DNA from: an uncultured Clostridia bacterium | GTDB taxonomy: Bacteria > Bacillota > Clostridia > Christensenellales > UBA1242 | DNA: 16,759 nt | Reading direction: 5' to 3' | NCBI GenBank assembly: GCA_944381255.1 | Contig: CALWKL010000050.1 | Location: 1 to 16,759 of the forward strand | Shown here: piece after piece, positions 1-6,325 of the stretch | Layout: every line of letters begins with the position of its first letter | Position numbering within the stretch: position 1 is the stretch's first letter | The notes under the pieces: generated by a model | Database searches by the model: none | Seen by the model: the letters and a program-made list of their open reading frames with translations, nothing else | What the model was told of the DNA's origin: nothing | Translations under genes and position numbers: made by a program

Positions 1-933
1 GAAGATATGACAAGTGCACAAGACTGGAATTTAGCAGTAAACACCTCACTTTATGCTAAGTGGGTGGCAAGAGAGTATGTGGTAACCTTTGAATACAATG
101 GTGCAACAGAAGGCAACGAAATAGAAAGCAAAAATGTAAGCTTTGGGAACTTCTATAGTGATTTACCAAGTCCTAGTAAGGCTGGTTCTAGCTTTGCTGG
201 CTGGTATCTAGAGAGTACTTTTCAAACTCCAATTACTAGTACTACAGTAGTTAGTACAGCAAGCGACCACACAATATATGCAAAGTGGTTGAGTTGGATA
301 AATATTCATGTTAGTGGTACCAGTAATAGTTGTAAAACTAAGACAAATTTGGATAATTATACAGATAAGGCTACATTAATCATTTATCCAAACACAGGGC
401 AGTATGTAAAATCATTCTCTTTTGATAATGTAACATTTTTTGAAGTAAATAGCGTTCAAGGTTTTATTTCTCCACTTAGTTTTGCTCTGTTAGCGACATA
501 TACTGCATCTATGGGCTCTAATATTTGGGCAATGGATATAGACTACATTTATCCTAATTATCTAGATAATGGAAATTGTATTAATCTTTATATAATAATG
601 ACCAATACTCCGTATGAAAGCTTAAAGCCTGCCGGTAGTGGTGGTGGAATCAATGGTGTGGCTGTGAGTGCGACCAAAGGTGGCTCGGTACTCCTTGTTG
701 GTGATGATTATGATAATATGGAGTCAGCAGATACAATTTCGGTGAGGGCTAATCTTTGTATAGATGGATATGAATTTGTGGGGTGGTATCTAGCTAGCGA
801 TACAAATACGTGTCTATCTACACAGCAGAGTGAACGTTTTAAAAAATCGCAAATTTATGAAACCCAACTTATAGCATTTTTCCGTCCAATAGGCAGTAAT
901 GCAACTTTGGATGATACTTTGGATAATCAATGA
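1..933 (+). CDS. C-terminal part of a secreted InlB-type repeat protein (5' end outside window)
   Basis: The frame is open from base 1, so the start lies upstream; 310 residues are visible and it ends at TGA 931-933. Residues 1-21 are the tail of one InlB-type B-repeat (Listeria-Bacteroides repeat), ending in YAKW. Residues 24-96 are a full copy with the usual YNGA, FAGWY and YAKW landmarks. Residues 97-214 form a domain I cannot name; its core FDNV motif is at residues 141-144. Residues 215-297 look like a divergent repeat (GYEFVGWY, then a hydrophobic strand ending AFFRP). No LPXTG motif or C-terminal membrane segment follows, so any anchor must be elsewhere, probably at the unseen N-terminus. 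InlB-type repeats are beta-grasp modules of surface proteins, often adhesins; the role here is inferred. The protein is a paralog of the one starting at 12693. Confidence 0.85.
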   Translation, partial: EDMTSAQDWNLAVNTSLYAKWVAREYVVTFEYNGATEGNEIESKNVSFGNFYSDLPSPSKAGSSFAGWYLESTFQTPITSTTVVSTASDHTIYAKWLSWINIHVSGTSNSCKTKTNLDNYTDKATLIIYPNTGQYVKSFSFDNVTFFEVNSVQGFISPLSFALLATYTASMGSNIWAMDIDYIYPNYLDNGNCINLYIIMTNTPYESLKPAGSGGGINGVAVSATKGGSVLLVGDDYDNMESADTISVRANLCIDGYEFVGWYLASDTNTCLSTQQSERFKKSQIYETQLIAFFRPIGSNATLDDTLDNQ

Positions 934-1122
934 TAGGTTAGAAATAATGTAGTAGGGAAGTCTAAATTTTAAATAGCGATTTAGTCAATATATCATTTAC
1001 TAAATATCATTCTATTAATATTAGTTAATATCATTTTGTTAAACAGTTTTATTTGCTTGATAGTAGAATACTTGGCTAAAGGTAAGTTCTTTATGGAAAA
1101 CAAAAAAATTTTAATAAAGTAC
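934..1122. other. AT-rich intergenic stretch, no gene seen
   Basis: No frame of useful length with a ribosome-binding site was found. A weak CTAAAT/ATTTAG inverted repeat at 962-984 follows the preceding gene but has no T-tract, so I do not call it a terminator. The region upstream of 1123 carries no other structure that I can support. Confidence 0.5.
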
Positions 1123-1151
1123 TTGATTTTTGTAAAACTTTATGATAAAAT
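1123..1151 (+). promoter_or_regulatory. sigma-A promoter of the rplJ-rplL unit
   Basis: The -35 TTGATT (1123-1128) and -10 TAAAAT (1146-1151) are separated by 17 bases. Transcription would begin near 1158, just ahead of the L10 leader, leaving a 5' leader of about 190 bases before rplJ. Confidence 0.7.
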
Positions 1152-1171
1152 AAAGCCACTAATTTAATAAA

Positions 1172-1250
1172 AGTCTTTTGCCAAAGACCGCAAGTACAAA
1201 TTGTGCTAACCAATTTGTGTAACTAAAAAGGCTTGCCGAGGTGAAGATGG
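1172..1250 (+). promoter_or_regulatory. ribosomal protein L10 leader (autoregulatory RNA)
   Basis: This matches the L10 leader family in layout and conserved blocks: GCCAAAGACCGCAAG at the 5' side, a variable hairpin, then GGCTTGCCGAGGTGAAG. GCAAG (1190-1194) pairs with CTTGC (1232-1236). The inner hairpin is ACAAATTG (1196-1203) with CAATTTGT (1211-1218) and a seven-base loop. The AAAGACC and CCGAGG segments flanking the stem fit the kink-turn that binds L10 or the L10-L12 complex. It lies between the promoter and the rplJ start, as expected. Known role: excess L10 binds the leader and lowers rplJL expression. Confidence 0.85.
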
Positions 1251-1281
1251 ATCACATTTTCTTTTGATAAAAAAGTTATTG

Positions 1282-1317
1282 TCTCCGTGCTTCATTTGGC
1301 TCGGAGATTTTTGTTTT
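1282..1317 (+). terminator. intrinsic terminator acting as attenuator before rplJ
   Basis: TCTCCG (1282-1287) pairs with CGGAGA (1302-1307) and is followed by TTTTTGTTTT (1308-1317). It lies between the L10 leader and the rplJ ribosome-binding site, so it would stop transcription before the gene. The likely switch is leader folding controlled by L10 binding. The attenuation mechanism is inferred from position. Confidence 0.75.
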
Positions 1318-1346
1318 ATTAGAAAATTTGACAAGGAGGGCGAGTT

Positions 1347-1859
1347 ATGTCACAAAATTTTGAGAACAAGAAGATGCTTGTTCAAGACATTAAAGACAAG
1401 ATTTCTAGAGCAAAGTCTGTAATCTTCGTTGACTACAAGGGTATCAATGTGGCGAATGACACCGATTTACGTAACAAAATGCGTGAAGCTGGTTGTGAGT
1501 ACCACGTTTACAAAAACCGTTTAGTAAAATTAGCTTTGGACGAGCTAAAGATTGACTGTCTAGATGACAAACTACAAGGCACACTCGCAGTCGCATTTAG
1601 TTTCGATGGCGAAACTGAAGCAGCTAATGTACTAGATAAAGTCTCAGACAAAGCCGGTATCAGTATGAAGTTTGGCTTGGTTAATGGCTCATTTGTAGAT
1701 GATGCTGCCCTCAAAGCCCTCGCTAATCTACCTAGCAAAGAGGTTCTTATTGCGCAGTTGCTTGGAATGCTTCAGGCACCTGCCAGTGGACTTTGCCGTG
1801 TACTCAATGGTCCGGTATCTGGATTGGCGCGTTGCTTAAATGGGATTGCAACAAAATAG
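1347..1859 (+). CDS. rplJ: 50S ribosomal protein L10
   Basis: L10 forms the base of the ribosomal stalk: its N-terminal domain binds 23S rRNA together with L11, and its C-terminal helix carries the L7/L12 dimers that recruit translation factors. The 170-residue length is normal for the family. The N-terminus has the typical helix followed by SVIFVDYKGI (residues 24-33) and the YHVYKNRL segment (residues 52-59). The final third is a helix with hydrophobic spacing suited to L12 binding. The start is fixed by AAGGAGGG at 1333-1340, six bases ahead of ATG. Expression is probably controlled by the L10 leader and attenuator just upstream. rplL follows after 23 bases. L1 and L11 genes do not precede it, which is unusual. 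Confidence 0.97.
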   Translation: MSQNFENKKMLVQDIKDKISRAKSVIFVDYKGINVANDTDLRNKMREAGCEYHVYKNRLVKLALDELKIDCLDDKLQGTLAVAFSFDGETEAANVLDKVSDKAGISMKFGLVNGSFVDDAALKALANLPSKEVLIAQLLGMLQAPASGLCRVLNGPVSGLARCLNGIATK

Positions 1860-1882
1860 TATTTTAAAGGAGAAAATTTATT

Positions 1883-2275
1883 ATGGCAAAAATTAATGAC
1901 ATTTTGGAAGAAATCAAGGCTTTGACCGTTGTAGAAGTTAGTGAATTGGTTAAGTTGCTTGAGGAAGAGTTTGGCGTAAGCGCTGCTGCTCCTGTAGCAG
2001 TAGCTGCTGCCCCTGTTGCTGGTGCTGCTGCTCCTGCTGCAGCTGCTGCAGAGGAGAAATCTAGCTACACAATTATGCTTAAGGGTGTAGATGCTAGCGC
2101 AAGTAAAGTTGCAGTTATTAAGGCTGTAAAGGAGATTGCTGGTCTTGGACTTTCTGAGGCTAAGGAGTTGGTTGAGTCTGCTCCTAAGGCAATCAAGGAG
2201 AATGTTAAGGCAGAAGAGGCTAAGGAGCTTGAGAAGAAGCTTAAGGAAGCTGGCGCTGACATTGAGCTTGTCTAA
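1883..2275 (+). CDS. rplL: 50S ribosomal protein L7/L12
   Basis: L7/L12 is the multicopy stalk protein that binds elongation and initiation factors and stimulates their GTPases. Residues 1-32 are the dimerisation domain that attaches to L10. Residues 33-57 are a flexible hinge made almost wholly of Ala, Val and Pro. Residues 60-130 are the globular C-terminal domain with the GLGLSEAKELVE factor-binding helix region (residues 87-98). At 130 residues it is slightly longer than the usual 120-125 because of the hinge. AAAGGAGA at 1866-1873 precedes the ATG. It is co-transcribed with rplJ, and a 9-bp hairpin follows the stop. rpoB, the usual next gene, is absent; the next gene lies on the opposite strand. 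Confidence 0.97.
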   Translation: MAKINDILEEIKALTVVEVSELVKLLEEEFGVSAAAPVAVAAAPVAGAAAPAAAAAEEKSSYTIMLKGVDASASKVAVIKAVKEIAGLGLSEAKELVESAPKAIKENVKAEEAKELEKKLKEAGADIELV

Positions 2276-2301
2276 TCAATGCTTTAGGCAAATCTAAATA
2301 G

Positions 2302-2329
2302 AAAAGATGCTCTTTTTGGGGCATCTTTT
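2302..2329 (+). terminator. terminator of the rplJ-rplL operon
   Basis: AAAAGATGC (2302-2310) and GCATCTTTT (2321-2329) form a perfect 9-bp stem with a ten-base loop, 26 bases after the rplL stop. The T-run is the 3' arm of the stem itself. Confidence 0.8.
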
Positions 2330-2484
2330 CTCTATACAAAATAATATTATAAACTGTAAATATTTAGAAATGAATTAATATAATACTGATTTGTGAATAA
2401 AAATTCTTCACATAAGTTTTAGATAATTGCTAAATTTTATTTGTTTAATTGAATATTATTAGTAAAAATATATTGTTAAAAATT

Positions 2485-2512
2485 AAAACTGCGGTAAGAC
2501 TTCCGCAGTTTT
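2485..2512 (-). terminator. terminator of the ABC exporter gene
   Basis: AAAACTGCGG (2485-2494) and CCGCAGTTTT (2503-2512) make a 10-bp stem with an eight-base loop, five bases past the exporter stop on the minus strand. T-rich sequence follows on both strands, so it could also stop transcripts arriving from rplL. Confidence 0.85.
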
Positions 2513-2517
2513 TTAAT

Positions 2518-4356
2518 TTATACATTTTCTTGCTGATATAGATTTTTATAAATCTCACAAGTCTTCATAAGTTCGTTGTGAGTGCCTATAGCAACTAATT
2601 TATGATTATCCAAAACAAAAATTCTGTCGCAATCTGATACCGTGCTTAATCTGTGTGCTACCACTATAATGGTGCATGATTTTTGCATATTTGCAATAGT
2701 TTTTTTGATTTCATTTTGACTTTGATTGTCCAGAGCACTTGTTGCCTCATCTAGAAGCAAAATTTTGCTATGCTTTAGGAAAGCGCGTGCTATTGCTAAG
2801 CGCTGTTTTTGACCACCGCTCAAAATTACTCCACCTTCTCCTACAATAGTATCAAATCCCTTTGGAGTGGATAATATAAAGTCCAATATATTTGCTTTAC
2901 GACATGCAGTATGTAAATCTTCTTCTGTAGCATTTTCTTTTACCAAGCGCAAATTTTCCTTTATAGATAGATTGAATATATAAGGCGCTTGTGGTACGAC
3001 ACTGACCACATTTCGTAAGGAATCTTTGCTTAACTCTTTAATATTAATATCATCAATCAAAATTTGACCAGAGTCAATATCATAAATTTTGGGAATAAGA
3101 TTTAGAATAGTACTTTTTCCTTCTCCGCTTTTTCCTACGATACCGATACATTCTCCAGGTTTTATATCAAAATTTAGATTTTCAAAAACTGGTGAATCTC
3201 CGTAACTAAAGTAAACATCTTTGAATTGTAAGCGTCCTTTTGGATTAACTAGTGTTTTTGTACCAAAATGCTCTTTAGGATAGATGTTTTCATCTCGAAG
3301 TTCTTGCATTCGGGTTGCGCATACATCCATTTTGTGCAAACTTGTATTGATGTAACTTAGTATTACAAAGGAGTTTAAGATATTGTATGAATAAAACATC
3401 GCGAAAGTAAAGACACCTAGTGAGATGTTTCCTTGTATTATTAATGATAGGGTAAATACAAATGCTAGTAATTCTGTACAAGCCACAATCATCTCAAATA
3501 TTTCTATATTGAGTACATTTTTTTGTTCTTTATTAAAATCTGCATTAGCTTTGTGTTGGCTGGTAACTTTAAATTTGCGTTGGAAATGGGTGAAAATATT
3601 CAAATTTTTGATATCTCTAATACCACGAACCATTTCGCTACTTTGAGCAATATACTCATCGGTAACTTTTGATGAAATTTTTTCTGCAGGTGCAATAAAG
3701 CGTTTTGATGTTACTTGTGAGGCTATAAGAATTATAATTCCACCAATGAAGAAGACTGTACCAAGTATCCAACTATATACGAATGCTAATATTAATCGTC
3801 CAAATTGACGAATAAAGGCTGGAATTCTCTGCAATGTTTGATTGATTTCATAAGTGAATTTTTCTGGATCGGTGTTGATTCTAGATAATATTTCACCTGA
3901 ACTGACAGTATTAAATTTGCTAGTTTGGGTATTTGATAACTCGGTAACCAAATCTAATCGAATTTCATGAGCTACTTTAGAAAAAACTTTGTAGGTTAGG
4001 GAGTTTAGTGCTATGTAAAACAAACCAAGAGCAGCTTCTATTCCAAAATAAGCAATTCCATAGTACAACGCTTGGTCATAGTCTCCTGCAACAGTGAAAT
4101 CTATCATTAATGTAAGAAGGGTGGGCCAGTAGATACTTATTGCAGATAAACCTATAATGATAATACATACGAGTACTAGTTGAAATTTATAATTTTTTAG
4201 ATAGGGTAAAAACAATTTAATATGTTCTAAAGATGTTTTTTTCTTTTTTTCTTTTTTTTCTAAATGAAAGCCATATTTTTGAAAATATCGTTCATCTTTT
4301 TTGTTAAGCCTATCTTTTTTATTTTCTATACGAGCAAGTTTTTTTATTTTTCTCAT
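2518..4356 (-). CDS. ABC exporter half-transporter (MsbA/LmrA-type membrane plus ATPase fusion)
   Basis: An ATP-driven exporter in the cytoplasmic membrane, expected to work as a homodimer; the substrate (drug, lipid or peptide) cannot be told from sequence. The 612 residues hold a membrane domain with about six hydrophobic segments between residues 57 and 335, then an ATPase domain. ATPase motifs: A-loop Tyr in YFSYGD (382-387), Walker A GKSGEGKST (408-416), Q-loop Gln455, signature LSGGQKQR (512-519), Walker B LLLDE (533-537), D-loop SALD, and switch His568. All are intact, so it should be active. The first 50 residues are a Lys/Glu-rich cytoplasmic extension, longer than usual. A GGTGA ribosome-binding site precedes the ATG. 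It is monocistronic, with its own promoter and terminator, and no partner half-transporter is adjacent. Confidence 0.93.
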   Translation of the reverse strand: MRKIKKLARIENKKDRLNKKDERYFQKYGFHLEKKEKKKKTSLEHIKLFLPYLKNYKFQLVLVCIIIIGLSAISIYWPTLLTLMIDFTVAGDYDQALYYGIAYFGIEAALGLFYIALNSLTYKVFSKVAHEIRLDLVTELSNTQTSKFNTVSSGEILSRINTDPEKFTYEINQTLQRIPAFIRQFGRLILAFVYSWILGTVFFIGGIIILIASQVTSKRFIAPAEKISSKVTDEYIAQSSEMVRGIRDIKNLNIFTHFQRKFKVTSQHKANADFNKEQKNVLNIEIFEMIVACTELLAFVFTLSLIIQGNISLGVFTFAMFYSYNILNSFVILSYINTSLHKMDVCATRMQELRDENIYPKEHFGTKTLVNPKGRLQFKDVYFSYGDSPVFENLNFDIKPGECIGIVGKSGEGKSTILNLIPKIYDIDSGQILIDDINIKELSKDSLRNVVSVVPQAPYIFNLSIKENLRLVKENATEEDLHTACRKANILDFILSTPKGFDTIVGEGGVILSGGQKQRLAIARAFLKHSKILLLDEATSALDNQSQNEIKKTIANMQKSCTIIVVAHRLSTVSDCDRIFVLDNHKLVAIGTHNELMKTCEIYKNLYQQENV

Positions 4357-4398
4357 AAAATCACCTACTCAATATTTAATTATTAATTTTTTAAATGG

Positions 4399-4424
4399 GT
4401 TAAATGTAAAGACCCCAATTTAAC
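4399..4424 (-). repeat. inverted repeat in the leader of the ABC exporter gene
   Basis: GTTAAAT (4399-4405) and ATTTAAC (4418-4424) flank a 12-base spacer. The spacer holds CCCC, which could pair alternatively with the GGG next to the left arm. It lies between the predicted transcription start and the ATG, so it could be an mRNA hairpin or an operator. It could also be chance in AT-rich DNA. Confidence 0.35.
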
Positions 4425-4463
4425 ATAATCATTTCTTAGACTCCTTTTGCTTTTATTAAAACT

Positions 4464-4492
4464 AATATAACATACTAATACTATATTGTCAA
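4464..4492 (-). promoter_or_regulatory. sigma-A promoter of the ABC exporter gene
   Basis: On the minus strand, -35 TTGACA (4487-4492) and -10 TATATT (4464-4469) are separated by exactly 17 bases. Transcription would start near 4457, giving a leader of about 100 bases. This region is part of the 328-base gene-free stretch 4357-4684, which otherwise holds the leader repeat and the terminator at 4572-4610. Confidence 0.8.
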
Positions 4493-4571
4493 TATCAAAT
4501 CTTTAAATTACTTATGCGTATAAATATTTGTTTTATATAATTTTTATAAATATAAAAGTAATAGGGAAAAA

Positions 4572-4610
4572 TAAAAACGCATTGTTTAATCTTACTTTAA
4601 TGCGTTTTTA
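4572..4610 (-). terminator. terminator downstream of the 326-residue hypothetical gene
   Basis: TAAAAACGCATT (4572-4583) and AATGCGTTTTTA (4599-4610) form a 12-bp stem with a 15-base loop. On the minus strand it is followed by TTTTTCCC. It lies about 75 bases past the stop of the gene ending at 4685, and the hairpin is T-rich on both strands. Confidence 0.75.
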
Positions 4611-4684
4611 TTATCTTTTTACCTTAATTTTTAATTTGTTTTTTATTTTTTAATTTATATTTATTCAATTAAATATAAAAGAAA

Positions 4685-5665
4685 TCAAGACTTTAGGTAA
4701 GGAGTACCACATTCTTGATGTGGTAGATAGTCTTCAGTTTGATTATATTCAGCATATGCTTCAAATTGACTCAAATCAGCCATAGCTATTTTCCCTAAAT
4801 CTGAAGGAGAAAGGTTTGATAGGCATTTTGCACAAGCATGAAAGGTAAGTGCGTACTGAGTTAGTTCATCTATATCCATATCTTGATATGCTAATATCAT
4901 TTGGGGGCTTATATTGTTGGTAATCATATAAGCATTTAGACAATTATAAAACGATTCACCCTTTAATCTAGGAATATGTGTAGGTGTAACAAATTCTTGG
5001 AGTCTACTGTTGTTTTGATTAAAATTAGGGTAGTGAATATGAGGGAAATCAATACGCTCGACATGTTCTTTGTCGCCATTAAAATGGTGTGGAGAGACTT
5101 TGCTTTTTTTGGACTTGCAAATATGAGAATATTCTGGTATATGATTATCTAGTCTACTCATAAAATAAAAGCCATCAGAGTACCCACCCATAATAGCATA
5201 CATACTAAAAGAGAAATGTTGTGGATTGGTGGTGTCTCTACATACGCTCAAGCGGTATAGTATTGGGAGTCCTGGTTCGTTATCTTGACTCCTAAGAGTT
5301 GGGGCAATCGCAAAGTAGTGAGTCTTGCTAAGTTTTATGCCAGCGTTTACAAAATTAAAATGGTATGCGTCAAAGATGTATTTGGGAGCGTCTACCATTA
5401 TGCTATATTTCTTTTGATTGCATTTTACATTGTATTTTTGCAGATGTGCGCGCTCTATAATTGGCAAATTTGAAATTTTTAAATCACCGCGAGTTATGAG
5501 TGAATCAATTTTTAAATTGTGTGGTTGCATCTTATTTGCGTGCGATGATTTTGGGGGATATATTCTAAAAATACGATTTCTTGGAAAATTCTCTTGTCTA
5601 AACAGTAAGTCCTGATTAATTGAAATAGAATTGGTAATGGTATTACGTGATATTTTTTGTTCCAT
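4685..5665 (-). CDS. hypothetical protein, 326 residues, His-rich central region
   Basis: I do not recognise the family. It appears soluble: no signal peptide, no membrane segment, no clear repeats. The middle is rich in His: H175, H181, H193, H194, H201, H209, H211 and H230, with Cys183 among them. The stretch FPHIHYP (207-213) follows an acidic/basic patch (KEHVERID, 199-206). That could bind a metal or form a nuclease-like site, but this is speculation. The C-terminal third (240-310) is predicted mainly helical, with two Cys at 278 and 281. The start is supported by an AAGG ribosome-binding site and a strong promoter ending about 22 bases upstream. It has its own terminator. The gene upstream on the same strand is 243 bases away and also unknown, so linkage is not shown. 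Confidence 0.75.
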   Translation of the reverse strand: MEQKISRNTITNSISINQDLLFRQENFPRNRIFRIYPPKSSHANKMQPHNLKIDSLITRGDLKISNLPIIERAHLQKYNVKCNQKKYSIMVDAPKYIFDAYHFNFVNAGIKLSKTHYFAIAPTLRSQDNEPGLPILYRLSVCRDTTNPQHFSFSMYAIMGGYSDGFYFMSRLDNHIPEYSHICKSKKSKVSPHHFNGDKEHVERIDFPHIHYPNFNQNNSRLQEFVTPTHIPRLKGESFYNCLNAYMITNNISPQMILAYQDMDIDELTQYALTFHACAKCLSNLSPSDLGKIAMADLSQFEAYAEYNQTEDYLPHQECGTPYLKS

Positions 5666-5693
5666 AATAAAACCTTATCTTTTGTTTGGTAGT

Positions 5694-5722
5694 ATTGTAA
5701 CATAGTAAAATAAGTCTGTCAA
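5694..5722 (-). promoter_or_regulatory. sigma-A promoter of the 326-residue hypothetical gene
   Basis: On the minus strand, -35 TTGACA (5717-5722) and -10 TACAAT (5694-5699) are spaced 17 bases apart. Transcription starts near 5687, only about 22 bases before the ATG at 5665, which supports that start over the longer frame beginning at 5703. Confidence 0.8.
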
Positions 5723-5908
5723 TAACTAAATAATGTTAAATTTATATAAAAACATAAGGTAAACTATAGTCATATAATGTAATATAGAGTAAACTTGTCA
5801 AATTACCATGTTATTTAAATCCTAGTACTTCTTTTTTAATAATTGATTTTAAAAAGTAAAATTTGTTAGTTATAAGCATTTTAAATTGGTATTAGCATTA
5901 TAAAGGAA

Positions 5909-6193
5909 TTAATAATATTCATTCTTTTTCTTCTTTTCATTTTCATCAAATATCTGGATATTCATTGAATCAAAGTATACACTCTCTACAAAGTCAGTCT
6001 GAGTAAAGTTGGTATTGTTAAATTTATGTAAATGCTCGTAATGTTTATTAAGGAATAATGGAGTAGGCTCATCTAGTTCGTTACAAATTTCTTTGGTATA
6101 TTCTGCAATATCTTTTTCACAAAAATTTTGTGGCGTATATACATAACTTTTTATAATTTTGTCCCCTATATGAGTAGTCAACCAAACTTTCAT
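5909..6193 (-). CDS. small conserved-type hypothetical protein, 94 residues
   Basis: Function unknown. It is a small acidic/basic soluble protein with no signal or membrane segment. The order of elements is an N-terminal strand pair (residues 2-20), a helix (27-40), then DEPTPLFLNKH (41-51) and FTQTDFVESVYFDS (63-76), ending in a Lys-rich tail. From memory, this pattern (a P-x-P-hydrophobic-L turn followed by F-x-x-x-D-F-V/I-E-x-V/I-x-F-D) resembles an uncharacterised small-protein family common in Clostridia; a profile search is needed to confirm that. The ATG is preceded by AGAGGT at a good distance, with a promoter just upstream. It is divergent from the DUF362 gene, sharing a 132-base intergenic region. 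Confidence 0.75.
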   Translation of the reverse strand: MKVWLTTHIGDKIIKSYVYTPQNFCEKDIAEYTKEICNELDEPTPLFLNKHYEHLHKFNNTNFTQTDFVESVYFDSMNIQIFDENEKKKKNEYY

Positions 6194-6220
6194 AATTTAC
6201 CTCTAAAATAATTTGCCTAT

Positions 6221-6249
6221 ATTGTAGCAAAAATTAATAGAAAGGACAA
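6221..6249 (-). promoter_or_regulatory. promoter of the 94-residue gene
   Basis: On the minus strand, -10 TACAAT (6221-6226) has a weak -35 TTGTCC (6244-6249) 17 bases upstream. The predicted start near 6214 gives a leader of about 20 bases. Confidence 0.55.
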
Positions 6250-6264
6250 TTATATTAAAATAAT

Positions 6265-6293
6265 TTGTCAAAAAAATTTTTTTAGTGTACACT
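6265..6293 (+). promoter_or_regulatory. promoter of the DUF362 gene
   Basis: -35 TTGTCA (6265-6270) and -10 TACACT (6288-6293) are 17 bases apart. The spacer begins with an A7T7 tract (6270-6283), which may bend the DNA. The start near 6300 leaves about 25 bases before the ATG. Confidence 0.55.
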
Positions 6294-6325
6294 TTTATTG
6301 TTTTTGAAATTTAGGAGAGAGTAAT

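Noticed and set aside
1508..2262. Minus-strand frames opposite rplJ (1508-1738) and rplL (2065-2262)
   Set aside because: They are Ser/Ala/Leu-rich mirrors of ribosomal protein genes, without their own signals.
5750..5800. Second minus-strand promoter for the 326-residue gene (TTGACA near 5795)
   Set aside because: No good -10 box lies at 16-18 bases; the promoter at 5694-5722 is much better.
4685..6193. The 326- and 94-residue genes as a toxin-antitoxin or defence pair
   Set aside because: They are 243 bases apart with separate promoters, neither resembles a known toxin or antitoxin, and no mobile element is nearby.
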